Shown here: piece after piece, positions 37,403-49,820 of the stretch
Layout: each line of letters starts with the position of its first letter
Position numbering within the stretch: the first letter of the stretch is position 1
Assembly (NCBI GenBank): GCA_037976565.1
Contig: CP137682.1
Span: 18,382,751-18,446,750, forward strand
Direction of reading: 5' to 3'
Length of the DNA: 64,000 nucleotides
DNA from: Mesocentrotus franciscanus
Lineage: Eukaryota > Echinodermata > Echinoidea > Camarodonta > Strongylocentrotidae
The notes under the pieces: generated by a model
The model's input: the letters and a program-made list of their open reading frames with translations, nothing else
The model's database searches: none
Told to the model about the DNA's origin: nothing
Program-made: the position numbers and the translations under genes

Positions 37403-37468
37403 CTGGGCATTGTTTCAAGAAACTGTCATAAGTACAAGTTCACGGACATCCCAATGAAATGCATATTA
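37403..37468 (+). mobile_element. Half copy of the hairpin MITE at 61226-61360
   Basis: CTGTCATAAGTACAAGTTCA and GACATCCCAATGAAATGC match the left arm of the complete copy. The right arm is absent. Confidence 0.6.
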
Positions 37469-37875
37469 AAAATAAACCATGCTTTGCTATGGGTTGTCAG
37501 CGAACTTACAGTTAACTAACTTATACCCAAGTTTTGTAATTTTTAAGTATGTGAAAAACTGATTTGTCCCGATTTACATTCCTTGAGAATGTGACATACT
37601 AAAGGTTACATCTGAAAGTATTCAACAAAGGCTCTAATTCAACCAGTCAACCTTTCATTCTGGAGTTACGAAAAACACAAAATACATCTAAATTTACAAG
37701 GCGTATGAATAATTTAGTTGACTGTATACTAATCAAAGTATCATTAAACAATGCCCTGATGTTTATATCAAAAGTTGATCGGATGATGGTATAGTGGTTG
37801 CATGTTTTAAATCACTTACATGTTGTGAATATCAACATCTCAAGCGACATATATATAGAATTTAGTTGAATATCA

Positions 37876-38344
37876 TCACTTCTTATCCAGAGCAATGATA
37901 GCAAAGTCCTTATCTGTGAGGTTGAGTAGGAGACTGCCAGCATTGAGGTACACACGATTCTGAGAGTTGGCAATCTGTGGAAGAGAGAGAGATAGAGGCG
38001 ATTAAAAGGCTGAGCAGTCAATCATATATTAATCACAAGGTGGAGGGGTGGAGTGATGGTAGGGAGGTGGGGTGGAGTGATGGTAGGGAGGTGGGGTAGG
38101 GAGGTGGGGAGGTGAGGAGGTAAGGTGGGGGCGGGCTGGTAGGGAAGGGTAGAGATACAGAGAGTATGAGATTTAGGAAAGGAACAGCAAGTGTCATTTT
38201 CATAACAAGACAGGGGGTAATTCAAAAGATGAAAGTTGAACGATCAAAGTATGATATTGTTTTTAAAAAATGGTAGGCAGGGGGACAGGAGTAATGGCTA
38301 AAGAGATATGAGAAGTGACAGAGTGACAGAGTGAGTGACAGATT

Positions 38345-38382
<38 letters not shown>

Positions 38383-38456
38383 CAGACAGAGAGAGGTGAA
38401 AATCTGCATGATGAAAAGTTAATCATACTGGTTCCAGAGTAATGGATGAGAGAGAC

Positions 38457-38487
<31 letters not shown>

Positions 38488-38490
38488 GAC

Positions 38491-38537
<47 letters not shown>

Positions 38538-41500
38538 GACAGAGGGAGAGGTGAAAATCTGCATGCTGAAAGGTAATCATAGTGGTTACAGAGTAAGGGG
38601 TTGGTCATATAGTGCTACTCCGAGAGTTGGCAATCTGTGGAAGAGAGTGGTGATGTAATAATCATTCTGGCAATAAGATTTGGATGATACCACATTTACA
38701 AGTTCGTGGGGGGGGGTGGAGCGGTGACGTACAGAGAGGCCTGAGAGGGGCTATGGGGAGGTCCAGGACAAAAGTTGAAAAGGTTACCGACTTTCTCCTG
38801 TTAAATTTGAACTGATTAAGGAGTCTGTCTTGTGCACCGTACATTTGTACATTTGCATTTTTACAAAAACTTTAAAATATTCATTAAAAAAAATATCTCA
38901 CCGTTCTGGCAATGCTCTGTGCTGCTCGGATCTTCCTTAGTTGAAGGTAGCCAGGGTTTGATGAGATCGCCTCTCCCAAGTAAATCACAAGAAAACAGTC
39001 AAGGAATACAAAAACTAGATGGAACTTCAACTGCGCGCAGTCGAAAATGATGCCTCCGCCATAGAGCAATTTTACAAACCAAAATGGAAGCAATTTTTAA
39101 AATTCAAGTCTGATTGTAATCCATCTGTTGGTTCTAATGATAACGCGATCACGAGCTATTTTAGGATACATAATGAGCCCTGTGACCTTTGACCTTGTGA
39201 CCCCCAAATCTAATCAGTTCATTGGCTCTGCAAGATACATACATGACCCAAGTTTGGCGGTAATCCATCAATCGGTTCTTGAGATAACGTGATCACAAGC
39301 TATTTTGCATACATAACGAGCCCTGTGACCTTTGACCTCGTGACCCCAAAATCTAATCAGTTCATTAGCTCTGCAAGATACATACATGACCCAAGTTTGG
39401 CGGTAATCCATCAATCGGTTCTTGAGATAACACGATCACGAGCTATTTTTGCATACATAATGAGCCCTGTGACCTTTGACCTCGTGACCCCAAAATCTAA
39501 TCAGTTCATTAGCTCTGCAAGATACATACATGACCCAAGTTTGGCGGTAATCCATCAATCGGTTCTTGAGATAACGCGATCACGAGCTATTTTTGCATAC
39601 ATAATGAGCCTTGTGACCTTTGACCTTTGACCTTGTGACCCCAAAATTAAATCAGTTCATTAGCTCTGCAAGATACATACATGACCCAAGTTTGGCGGTA
39701 ATCCATTCATCGGTTCTTGAGATAACGCGATCACGAGAACGGGACGTACGTACGGACGGACGGACAACCAGAAAACATAATGCCTCCGGCTACTTTGTAG
39801 CGGAGGCATAAAAATCTCAGAGATAATACTAATATGTAATGGAAAACTTACTCCTAGTGAATAACATAATATGTAGAACAAGGAATAACAAGTACATGTA
39901 TGCAGTCTAATATCTCCAAATCATATCTATTTTCAAGACTACAATTCCTTATAAGCATCATAGATGTTAAGACGTATCATCAAAATATCTGGCACTTTTC
40001 AATACCCATGGAACAAAGAGTATCACATTTACAAAGTTTCATTCTAATGTATCATCACAAATACATATTAGTGTTAAGTTTGTTGAGCAAATAGAATAAA
40101 GCATTGGATGTACTTACCAGTGTGCACTTTCAAGTAGCATCCAATCTTTAGTTTATAGTCATCAGATTACCAAAGATGTTTGTGATCATAGAGCCAGCCA
40201 AGGATTCCCAGACAGACCCTACTGGTTTCCAACCCACAATCTCCCCATCCTTACTGACCAAACAAAACAAATGCTTACTAGTAACAGGGATTGAAGTGGC
40301 ATCTAACAAGAAACTGGATATCCCAAGACTTTCCTGAAAGACTCCTCTCCTGCCACATAGCAAGATCTTTTCCCGTTTTCAAACTTTCTTGGTAATCCCA
40401 CTCACTCTGTCCCATCGTGAGATGGAGCTACGGAACACCACAGGATCTCTAGCAGTGGCAGCTCACATCCCGTATCAGATGGTGTCCTGTCCGTCTGGGC
40501 TTACAATGAAAGACCACTGAGGAAAACCTGGTGTCCGGCATCCTATGAGGGACGTCCAAGGATACCAAGGTTAGGGTCAATCATCAAGATTACAGACGGT
40601 CCCCCTCAAGGCATTACTCTGGTTTCTCAGGGGATTACCAGTAGAGACTCTCTAGGATCTTAGGAACTGGCATCACTTATTGGGGATAATCATCATTTGA
40701 CTGTGACTGTGCAATGTCTCAGGTCAATGTGGTACTGGACCCCGTTTCATAAACCTTGTTATCAATAACAAATAAGATTCTGTGACAAATTTGCTCTTAG
40801 CCAATCAAATGCAAGGATTTCAGTAGCTTATAACAGTTATTGTAACTTGTTATTGATAACAAGTTTTATGAAACAGGGTCTAGATGTTCAAACACTTGAC
40901 CTTTAACCAACAGTCTGAATTTGTCTATTTATAAGCCCTAGTGTTGATGTTTTATGGTTCAGGCAAAAAAATTGTGTTTATTGTGTATATTCATCAAATT
41001 AGTAAAAAGATACCTGATAGGATTTATTACTCAACTGTGCACTACTAATACACGTTTGTAGCTGCCAAATACATGTACCAGATACCTTAAAAGCCATAGT
41101 ACAATAATTACTAACCCCTGAATAGCAGAGAATTGCGACAATGACCAAAAGTTTATTTGGAAATGCCATTAAAATACTTTAAAAGACTTAACAAGATGCA
41201 ATATTCCCAAAACCATTAATATGCAGCTTAGGGGATTTTGGAATATTACAAAAGGATCAAAAAGAAGAGACTGGTGAAATGATCAAAATTCTAGTTCATG
41301 TCAAATCAGAAATTAATCAAGTAAAAGAATGAATACAACAAAAAATGAATGGATTGAGCAAGGATATCATTACAGCAGATTCTGCTTCTCCTTCTGCCTG
41401 GACAACCTTCTGTTGTCTTTCTTGAACGGCCCTCTCTACCAAGAACATAGCCCTCTGGGCCTCCTGCTGAGCTACTTGCTTAGACTCTACTGCTGCCGTA

Positions 41501-42116
41501 TAGTCGGCACCTATAAGGGTTAAGAATACATAAGGGAACACAGATGCTTGTTAACATTGCATAATGGAGAGCTCTAAAGTAGACCATTCACAAGGGGGTT
41601 GATTCAAACATTCAGGATCTGTTTGCAACTTCAACATTGCAAGTCTTTAGTTGCAATGAATCTAAACCAGCAGACTGCGACATTGATTTGGTGTATGTGG
41701 CACATATTAATACACACAAGACGACTGGAGTTCCACAAAAAACGAAGAGAGAAAAAAAAATCTTTTTTGTAAACTAAAGATTCTTGATCTTTACAAACAA
41801 ACATGGACTAATTGTTTATTTTTGTTTTGTTTTAATACTTTGATGTAAGTTCTGATAAATGTGATATAAGAAAACTGTAAGCAAACCCATAATGCTGATA
41901 ATCAAACAAGTTAATACAGGACACGTTGTTGCATTTCTAGAAAACTGAGACATTATGGAATATAAGTAAAACTAATACTGTTCATCATCATTATCTTCCG
42001 ACTTAGACCTGGACTTCATGAGAATACAGACATCCAGAGACAAAGAGAAGTAGGGAAGGTGATAGAGAGAGTGAAAGAGTGGGAGAAAGAGAGTGGGAGA
42101 AAGAGAGAGAGAGTGG

Positions 42117-42155
<39 letters not shown>

Positions 42156-45100
42156 AGGGTGATGGTCTTACCAAAGCTGAGTTCAGTGATAGATACATCA
42201 TCCAGGATGAGGCCAAAATCACTGGCTCTGTCAGTCAGCTGCTTCCTGATCAGTAAACTCACCTGGTAAATAAGAAAATAATATGAAAGACCTTATAGAC
42301 ACATATATCATTCCCAGCAATTCATGAATATCAAAGTACATGTTTATTCCCCTGATAGAGTCTAATATTCAAAGATCACTATAAGTCAACCTACAATATC
42401 ACCAGTCCTCTTTAATGAGCAGTACTTGCAGGCACTAAAAAGGGTGTGCAGACAACCACCCAGTGGATACGCCGCTTGGACAAGAGTCAAAATATAAGAC
42501 CGACTAGTTTCTTCTTGTGCCAATGAAATTCCCTGATTTTACCCGATTGGAGAGATTTTCTGAAATTCCCTTACTTTCCCCCACTGGAAAAAAAGGGAAC
42601 TCATGTTTCTGGTTTGAGTAGATTTCGAGGAAAGATGAGAGAACCCCCTGAATGTATTTCAAGACAGTGCCCAACATCGTAATCTTGTCAAATAAATGCT
42701 TTGTACCATGACTTCAGGCAGAAACTCACATTCTGAATTTAAGTCGATGACAGTCAAATGATAACCACAAAGCTCCGACGAGAATTCAAGAAACTACATG
42801 ACAAATTAAAGATATTTCAAGGTAAACAAAATAGTTTCCCATTAATTAATTATGTCTATCTAATTGAGGAAAAAAATTGTAATACTGATCTTATGGACTT
42901 GATGTATGAAGCCCATAAACTAACATTTCTGAATTGACATGAGGAGATATTGGAAGTGATGCTCATGACACCTGTACATGAGCCCAATGCATGCCATTTC
43001 TATATTACATTTTCAACATTAAATCCAAAATCTATCCTGGAATTTCATTCACGGAACTCATCTTCAACATGTATGTAAAAACTGGAATTAAATACCAAAT
43101 ATACAAGAATTAGAAGAGTCGTTTTCCCTGAAGCTAAGCTTTCACTGGTGTTTTTCTTCACAGCAAAACTGCAAAAAGTATTAGGAATATTGGTAAACTA
43201 TGAGAGAGAGGCAAAGAAAACAAAACCTACCTGCTGACGCTGTGTGATCAGCTGTGACGCATTGAACTTAGCGACCACGCCCTTGAGCACCTCGTTACAG
43301 ATAGAGGGCAGCACCCTCTCGTCATAATCTGTGCCAAGTTGCTGTAGGATCTTGGGAAGCTCAGAGGCGACTGGTCTGAAGAGGACACGCAGTGTGATGT
43401 TCACCATCTGCAAATCTGAATGATGAAGAGCAAAATATAATTGTATTTATCGCCAGTTCAAGGATGATAATTCTTACCCATCATCCAAATTCATTTCCTA
43501 TCTGTAAATCTGAAGGATCAGTTGCAAAATACCATAGCATCTGTAGCAAGTTTTAAGAAGATTATTTGTATTATCATCACCACTGAGCACTTTCCTATCA
43601 AGAGTTTGTATCATTTTGGGACAGCTACATGTTGAATTTCAGATCCATGAAGATTATTCTTACACAAACCATACCTACTGAACGATCTGGTAAACCAAAA
43701 ATTTCAAGTACCCCCACCCCTACCTGCCCTAAGAACAAATTAAAAGCAATTGTTAATGATTACATCTGCTAACCTGCACAGAGAGTCTGCATGAATAAAA
43801 TGTCAAGATGGTTACTTCTTTGTCTGCTTTGCTCGATAGACCCGTTTACTAATGTATTCAAAATGCAGACTGGATTCCAAGTATTGTGGTTCATTCATTA
43901 ATTACAGGTTAATTAAATAACTCGTCACTAGGTCTCCAGGAAAGAAACATCCACAAATTTGAATATGTTGGTAAACAGGTATATTGCTAACAGACCATCA
44001 GCTTCAAAATATGATGGGAAGAAGTGACAAAGAACTATTATTACAAAGTATTTGAGGAAGAGGAGTACATGTGCATGAAGCCTTAAAATATGAGTTTTAC
44101 TTAATTTAAAAATATAAACTCATATCATATCAAAATGGTTGCTACTCTGTCTGCTTTGCTACATCATAAACTGACCAGCATTGTCTTAATATGACGAGAA
44201 CAATCATTTCCAAAGATTGAGGAAGAAGGACACATAAGGCCTATACCTGTGTCACAACCAAGGGGAGGGTGTGATGGCATGTTGGTCCAGTGACAACTGC
44301 TTAAATACAGAACTCAGACAAAGTAACAAGTGACACAATATTTTAAGGGAATTTAGTTTAATTCCAGTTTCCAAACAATATTTACATGGTCACGGTACAG
44401 AAATATCAATGTTAGCGTTCACTACAGAACATAACATTCAATAACAGATAAAGCATTCAAATAATATACACGTTCTTGCTTGCAAAACAATCCAGTAAAG
44501 CAAACTACCAAGCTTCCTACCAAGCTTCCTACCCTGGTACATCACAATAGCAACTTTCATATATGCATTGAAATTAACAGTTCACTGCTTTAGTTTAGGT
44601 TTAAGTCCAAAAGTTCTTTCAGTTCAATTCCTTAATTCTGCTTAAATTTGGAACCTGGTCTGAAGAACTTGAAGTGGTGATGAACACCGAAGTCAACTCC
44701 TTGACTGTCTAATGTGGTCGAAGTCTTCATCGAAGTCTTCGACGTTTGCCGGACTACTGTACACTCGACACCTCGGGTATTGGAGTGCACATGGGAATTA
44801 CGTAGACTTTACGTCATAGTTTACGCCATAGATCACACCGTGGTTTACATTCTGGTTAACATCGAAGTTTACGCCATGGTTAACACCATAGTTAACGCCA
44901 TAGTTTAACTGGTGACAAGAAAGCTTGGAAGACAGGAGCAGTCCGTGTCCAGTACAGACAATTCTGGTGCAAGCTAGGAATACAAGAAACTGCCACGCCT
45001 AGTTTCAAAAGGTGCAGCCCAAACATGCTGCCGTCGCCCGCCTCTGTCGGCCTAGCTGAAGCCACCGAACCCCTAGCAGGCTAGCTGCTGAGGCTGCTCT

Positions 45101-46949
45101 AAGACATTAGCACTCAGAGGTCTTGCCTCTCCAAATCCTAAGCTTCAAGTCCCCAATATTAATTCTAACTAGGGTTCCTCCCGTATGAGGAATTTCAATC
45201 AACACCCAAGCTACTTACATGTAAATATTGCCTTTACCTGTTTAACAATAAAACTTTGCAAGAAAACTATCTGAATCACCCTAATATTAAAAGAGATTAG
45301 AACTCGAAACTTGCAGGAAGCCCAAGACTGTGCTTGACAAAAGGAAGGAAGCACATGAATAGGAATATGCTAATAAGCTTACAGCACTACATATCTTTGG
45401 ACAATAGCAAAGACATGACAATTGACTAGACATACTATTTGGATCAATGTTTGTAAACAAAGGTTGAAAGAGGGATGACTTGTAACAGCCTGTACCTTCG
45501 AAGAAAAACAATTCTCTGGGAATTAATGTACCCTGGGATGATCTTAGTGTCCACAATATTTATTATCATGTGTTGTGTTACCGATCCAGCTGACAAATCT
45601 GAACCCCTGAACTAGACGGGGCCTCAAATATGAAAGGATTTTGATGACAAACCTTTGCTTCCAGTAGGTGATGATATCCTCCTTGGCTTAGCTCTGATAT
45701 CAAAGATGGTGGGCCACTGGAACCAAGGAATTCTGAAATGAAGACCTTCAGCATACACTACATCCTGGACACCACTAATCCTGCTAAATATCACAGATCT
45801 GTGACCACCATCAACTGTAGAAAGAAAAAGAAGTAATAAGAACAAATAAGAAATGGTCAAAGCTACTTTCAACCATTTGAAATCCACTCGTCATAGACAT
45901 CACAAAGTCAAGTTTATGGAGCAGTATTTCAAGCGAAGAGAGACTAGTAATTCCTCAAGAGCGGCAATCATTGGTCATTCTTTTTGCTGTCCTTTACTAT
46001 AGTATAGCACTCAGCATACATATATGGTGTTTTTTCCCCCTAATAGAGATTAGTTTAGTATACGAGATCGCACACACAGAGTTCGCTGAATTAAGCAAAC
46101 TCCTTCCGCGTGTGTCTTTTTACACCAAGCGCCAATTGGCAATGCAAAAACTTTTTTTTTTTTGGTATAGGGCCTACCGCGTGTCTTTGCATCTCAGCTG
46201 GAACCAACGTCGCAAACTGTCGCAAGAGGTCAGCATTTTTGTAATGTAAATCGCACCTCAACTAATTATCATCAGGAAAACGTGGAAGGTAAGCAAATCA
46301 CCATCACTCCGGTATCAAAATCTCTCATTTTGGGGTAAGTTCTTGACTGATTTCAAAGTAATTTGTCATGTTTGTATGCGAAGAAAGAAGAGTCCACTAG
46401 CGAACTCCACAGCCAGTGTGCAATGTTTGTCGGGTACAGGAATTGGAAGGGGTGATTTTGAACGCATTTTCATGCCTCATACCCATACTCATAGTCATAC
46501 TCATACCTTGGTATTTAAAGGTTTTGTTTACCTGCCTCTTCATGCGGGAGTTTGGGTGCCAATTAAGGCTAGGTCAAGACTCAAGTATCCTAATTCCTAA
46601 TCCTAGGTGATACTGATATATCATGTCATATTTCACATTATCACCTAGCCCTTAAGGCTACTTCCTTTGCATTTTAATGAACAGACTCAACGCCTACACT
46701 AAAGAATCACATTTTTACCAAATACTAGTCCAAAAATATTTAACTGTAGACTACATGTGAATGAGAACATGGTGAATCAACAATGTGATTGAAAAAGAAA
46801 AAAATAAGAAGTTAAATTTCACCATTGTAAATTGATTCTTTGACTCCATAACCTAATGCTGCAGCACCAATGAGGAATTGAATTCCTTTTCCAAGTCCTG
46901 CGGGTCCTTTGGCTAGCCTTCCAAGCAAATCTCCAATTTTCTGGGCCAT
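37876..46949 (-). CDS. phb2: Prohibitin-2
   Basis: Coding exons on the minus strand, in order: 46949-46823 (ATG), 45814-45653, 43415-43231, 42262-42172, 41510-41374, about 38970-38902, 37974-37876 (stop TGA). Phases join throughout. N-terminus [16 protein letters not shown] includes the mitochondrial membrane anchor. The SPFH/PHB domain follows with [60 protein letters not shown] and [13 protein letters not shown] coiled-coil [15 protein letters not shown] and C-terminal [31 protein letters not shown] complete it. It partners PHB1 in ring complexes of the inner mitochondrial membrane (family knowledge). The residues equivalent to K-M-L-G-E at the exon 5/6 junction are not cleanly accounted for, and exon 6 lies about 35 bp from a repeat element. 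Confidence 0.93.
38340..38560. repeat. GA microsatellite with duplicated spacer
   Basis: GAGAGA and GACAGA tracts alternate with two copies of a spacer containing GGTGAAAATCTGCATG. This tract probably mediated the exon-edge duplication beside it. Confidence 0.9.
38618..38645 (-). pseudogene. Duplicated acceptor and start of the last prohibitin-2 exon
   Basis: On the minus strand CTCTTCCACAG/ATTGCC and AACTCTCGGAG repeat the acceptor and first 14 bases of the true last exon (37974). If used, the product would end after IANSRSSTI. The copy is embedded in GA-repeat-driven duplications (38340-38560). Confidence 0.75.
38902..38979 (-). CDS. phb2: Prohibitin-2 exon 6, unclear 3' splice site
   Basis: Reads [20 protein letters not shown] and on to IART before gtgaga. 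Conservation (LGEA) extends to about 38979. The only AG giving the right phase lies inside it, at GAGAG/GCG (exon start 38970), which would drop five conserved residues. Upstream is TTCTTGTGATTTAC with no AG. The repeat element 39012-39813 begins just beyond. A small deletion, assembly error or a missed micro-exon would each explain it. Confidence 0.6.
39012..39813 (+). mobile_element. Tandem-repeat element, copy 1 (Helitron/HINE-like candidate)
   Basis: Begins AAACTAGATGGAACTTCAAC and ends in hairpin-forming TGCCTCCGGCTAC...GTAGCGGAGGCA, then TAAAAA. ATGCCTCCGCC near the start is the inverse of GCGGAGGCAT near the end, i.e. subterminal inverted repeats. The middle is about 4.5 copies of a roughly 145-bp unit carrying GATCACGAGCTATTTT and TGACCTTTGACCT. 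Subterminal inverted repeats, internal tandem repeats and a 3' hairpin resemble HINE/DINE-1 elements; classification is inference. Confidence 0.75.
40140..40700. other. Unidentified non-repetitive segment in prohibitin-2 intron 5
   Basis: This GC-richer stretch has partly open frames on the minus strand (40363-40148) but no recognisable domain. It could be a decayed transposon coding remnant. Confidence 0.3.
40737..40881. mobile_element. Short hairpin MITE, second copy of the 8122-8270 family
   Basis: Left CCCCGTTTCATAAA and right TTTTATGAAACAGGGTC are inverted repeats. The shared core GCAAGGATTTCAGTAGCTTA identifies the family. Confidence 0.85.
42060..42160. repeat. GA microsatellite
   Basis: GAGAGA and GGGAGAAA runs end about 12 bp from the donor of prohibitin-2 exon 4. 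Confidence 0.9.
43840..43980. mobile_element. TIR MITE, second copy of the 2231-2455 family
   Basis: Ends ACCCGTTTACTAATGTATTC and GAATATGTTGGTAAACAGGT are inverted. The interior matches the first copy in inverse orientation. It lies in prohibitin-2 intron 2. Confidence 0.8.
44250..45200. other. Unassigned segment in prohibitin-2 intron 2
   Basis: Starts TGTCACAACCAAGG, LTR-like but without a matching second copy. It holds near-repeats of GTTTACGCCATAGTTAAC (44800-44905). No coding potential was recognised. Confidence 0.3.
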
Positions 46950-47829
46950 TTTCTCTGAGCTCGTTTAGTTCTTATGCACTGCACTGCCACTATAATTTAA
47001 TATCTCAGTCCCACACAATACGCTTCGCGTGTTGTGCAATTCGCAAGCTATCCGCATTTTACACATGGTCACGTAACTGATCGTTATTTGCATGCTGGTA
47101 CTTCACGCATGCGCACTTCTTGTAAGTAGTCTTTCGTTACAAACTTGTGCGATCTCGTAGAAAGAGATCAATTTTTTAAAATCAACAAATAAGATGAGTA
47201 ACATAATCAGAAATTAAAATTCTGTACCTAAAACATGGAAATAGAAATTGCAAAATTAAATAAAAACGAAATTTATCTGTGTATCAACTATCAAGATTTA
47301 TTTTGTTCTCAAAAGTTTGCAAAAGGGTATTAAAATACAGACTATTAAAGAAAAAAAATCTACAAATAGTACAAGATTGCTAGCCTGTTGGAGGGGTTGG
47401 AAGATCGATCACTACATTTCATCATACCCCTGTGTTTTTCATCATTAGGCCTAGATCTATATGGCAATGCTATGGACACTGGCGTAGCGTACTAGATCCA
47501 ACCGGAGCAAAACCCAAGGTGAACAAACGATTGTTCCAGGATTCATATTTCCCTGGCAACGAGTTGATTTTGACCCAAATAAATCCCCTATTGCCTATTG
47601 GGATATTTTACATTAAAAAAAATAATAAATAAATAAATTGTACCATTTCCAGTAGAATCTTGGCTCATATTATGTACTCCTATTTGAAATGGGGATTTTA
47701 GAAAATATGCACTATTTTTTCCCAATCAAAGAATTAAAAACAAAAAACGTTGAGTTATGTTCCCGGATTTTTTAAGACAAAGTGCATCTTTATGTTTGTG
47801 ATGGGATGCATAACCCTTTGAATATTATT

Positions 47830-48125
47830 CCCCCTCCCTCTCTTTCTATCTTTCTCCCCACGGCCTTCCCTCTTGCTTTCTCCCCTTCTCTTTCTACCTC
47901 TCTCAACCTTCTTCTATCTTTCCCCTCCCTCTCCCTCTCTCTTCACCTTCCTCTGTCTCTATCTCTTTGTTCACCTTCCCCTTTCTGTCTCCCTCTCCCT
48001 TCCTCTCTCTCGCCTCCGTTTTTCTACCCCTCTCTCTCTCCATCTTCTCCCTCCCTTTGTCCCTTCTCTCTCCCCATCTCTGTCTCTTCTTTCTTCCCCA
48101 TCTCTGTCTCAATCTCTCACTTTCT
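47830..48125. repeat. CT-rich low-complexity tract
   Basis: CTCTCTC, CCCTCTCC and TTCCCC runs; long open frames here are artefacts. Confidence 0.9.
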
Positions 48126-48769
48126 CCAAAATTGAACATTATAAATACAAAGAATACAAGGAGCTTCATCACATGTTGTGTACTGCATTTAATGCATGAA
48201 AATTAAAAATATACAAAATCCATCAAGCAACAATCTTTCCAATGTATTTCACATACACATAATAACCTCATTAAACATTTAGCCTGTCTACAATACCCAA
48301 AGAACATCTTCTTGTACAGACTAATTACAACTAACATATACTTGAATTCTTCACATAACATGCTTACAGAGGACTCTATGGGAGAAGACATGCAGGTTAA
48401 GCTATCAAGAATAATAACAAATAAAAACGTTCTTTGCAACTTGGCTTATGGAAGTTCAGTTCAAAAGAAAAAAATAAGGGACATCACTTGCAACAATCCT
48501 ATTCTGGTTATGCTAATACATGTTTTTTTAAGTTTCACTGAAATGCCTGTTTAAATGTCACATACATGTAATATCTGAAAGTCACTTAAGCCTATTGATT
48601 TCAAGTGAAGTAAATTCAAACGACAGTAGAAAATTAATCCCATATTTAATCACGACATATAATACCAATTTCAACTATCTTAGGCATAAAAGACAGAAGA
48701 AATTCTGTTACTGATTTTTTTTTCTTTTGTCATGTCTCATTAATCGTGAAATTGCCCAGATAAATGTCT

Positions 48770-48850
48770 TGCCAATTGAGTTAGTGCAGTGGTAGGGATT
48801 TGAACCCCGCATCTTGTGATTCACATGGCAGTCCCTTATCCAACAGACCA
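48770..48850 (-). mobile_element. tRNA-like sequence (SINE head or tRNA pseudogene)
   Basis: On the minus strand TGGTCTGTTGGATAAGGGAC resembles a D-arm/A box and GGGGTTCAAATCCC is a near-perfect T-arm/B box with a 4-bp stem. No acceptor-stem pairing was found, so it is not called as a functional tRNA. Confidence 0.5.
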
Positions 48851-49169
48851 TAATATCTCTACTTGACTATTGATCTTGGTCACTGTTGTTGTAATATTCA
48901 TGAGACAGGCAATCTTGGTTTTCAACTGATTTCCATCGACACCCTCTCCCAGAAATGGGGGCTTTTATGTTTGTTGAGTTTATATCGTGAATAAGAGTTG
49001 TTGTTTGTGAAGGGTAAAGTGATTGCTTTCAGCTGTCTTGAAAGAATTAACATTACCTTCCTTCCCCACCCCCAAATTATCACAACCAGGCAGTATTCTT
49101 GCCAGTACATAACAACTCTGGTACTCATCCAAGAACTGGGGACTTCAGAAAACAAAAAAATGCAGAAAG

Positions 49170-49790
49170 CAAATTTTCCATGACATGCCATGGGTACCAT
49201 CAAAGGTAATAACTACGTATTTTAAACCTGTAAAATTGCATTGGTCCTCCCTGACCACCCCCTGGATACTGCAAGACCATATTACACACAATCGAAGAGG
49301 CATCAAGAAACTCCATCCTCTGTCAGATTTATTCGTCAAAGTAAGAAGAATTTGGCAGGATGTCAACTTGTTTTTTTCTCCTCGATGATATTTCAGGAAT
49401 TTCACGCTACTATTTTGTTTGTTTATTTTTTTGCTAGTTTCAATGATGATCTGAAATTTGACTATTCACTTTAACATGTTGATTATTCTTTTGTAATTAC
49501 TAGTAAGTACTAGATAATCTCAAACTATGTATTTGATTTTCCTTTTGTAATTGTATATTGATTATTAATATATTTGAGGAATTTTCAATAATTCATTTGT
49601 ATTTTCATTTAGAAATGATATATTGCCTGTATGTGTAATTGATGCATTTTCAGTTATTACTTTGTCAACTATTTCGATATGTATATGTATATATTCATAT
49701 TTTTATGTACGTGGGTATTGAAATAATCCAAAATTGTGGATTCCATTTCAATAAATAATTTGAATTTGAATTTGAATTTGCCCTTGTGTG
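49170..49790 (+). mobile_element. Retroposon 3' end with TTGAAT repeat tail
   Basis: A T-rich stretch ends CAATAAATAATTTGAATTTG and three further TTGAAT units, typical of LINE or SINE termini. No reverse-transcriptase motif was recognised. Confidence 0.45.
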
Positions 49791-49814
49791 GCTTTCCAAC
49801 CTTGATTTGTCACT

Positions 49815-49820
49815 TTTATT
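49815..49820 (-). terminator. usp5: Candidate poly(A) signal of USP5
   Basis: AATAAA on the minus strand, about 305 nt beyond the stop codon. Unverified. Confidence 0.35.

Larger units (their letters stand above)
34500..37870. other. Spacer between convergent sulfatase and prohibitin-2 genes
   Basis: AT-rich with no exon recognised. It probably holds 3' UTR of the minus-strand prohibitin-2 gene. It contains an 8-bp minisatellite (37291-37331) and half of a hairpin MITE (37403-37468) related to 61226-61360. Confidence 0.5.

Noticed and set aside
39289..39811. Repetitive protein frame across the 145-bp units (and at 54085-54934)
   Set aside because: The frame is a by-product of tandem repeats in a mobile element. 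The unit is near a multiple of three only in places, and stops separate the copies.
40148..40363. Minus-strand 71-residue frame as a prohibitin-2 exon
   Set aside because: It has no similarity to prohibitins, which are already accounted for by the other exons, and no matching splice phase.
44250..45200. LTR retrotransposon starting TGTCACAACC
   Set aside because: No second LTR, primer-binding site or gag-pol frame in the window.
48770..48850. Functional tRNA gene on the minus strand
   Set aside because: The T-arm is good, but I could not pair an acceptor stem and the anticodon arm is irregular.
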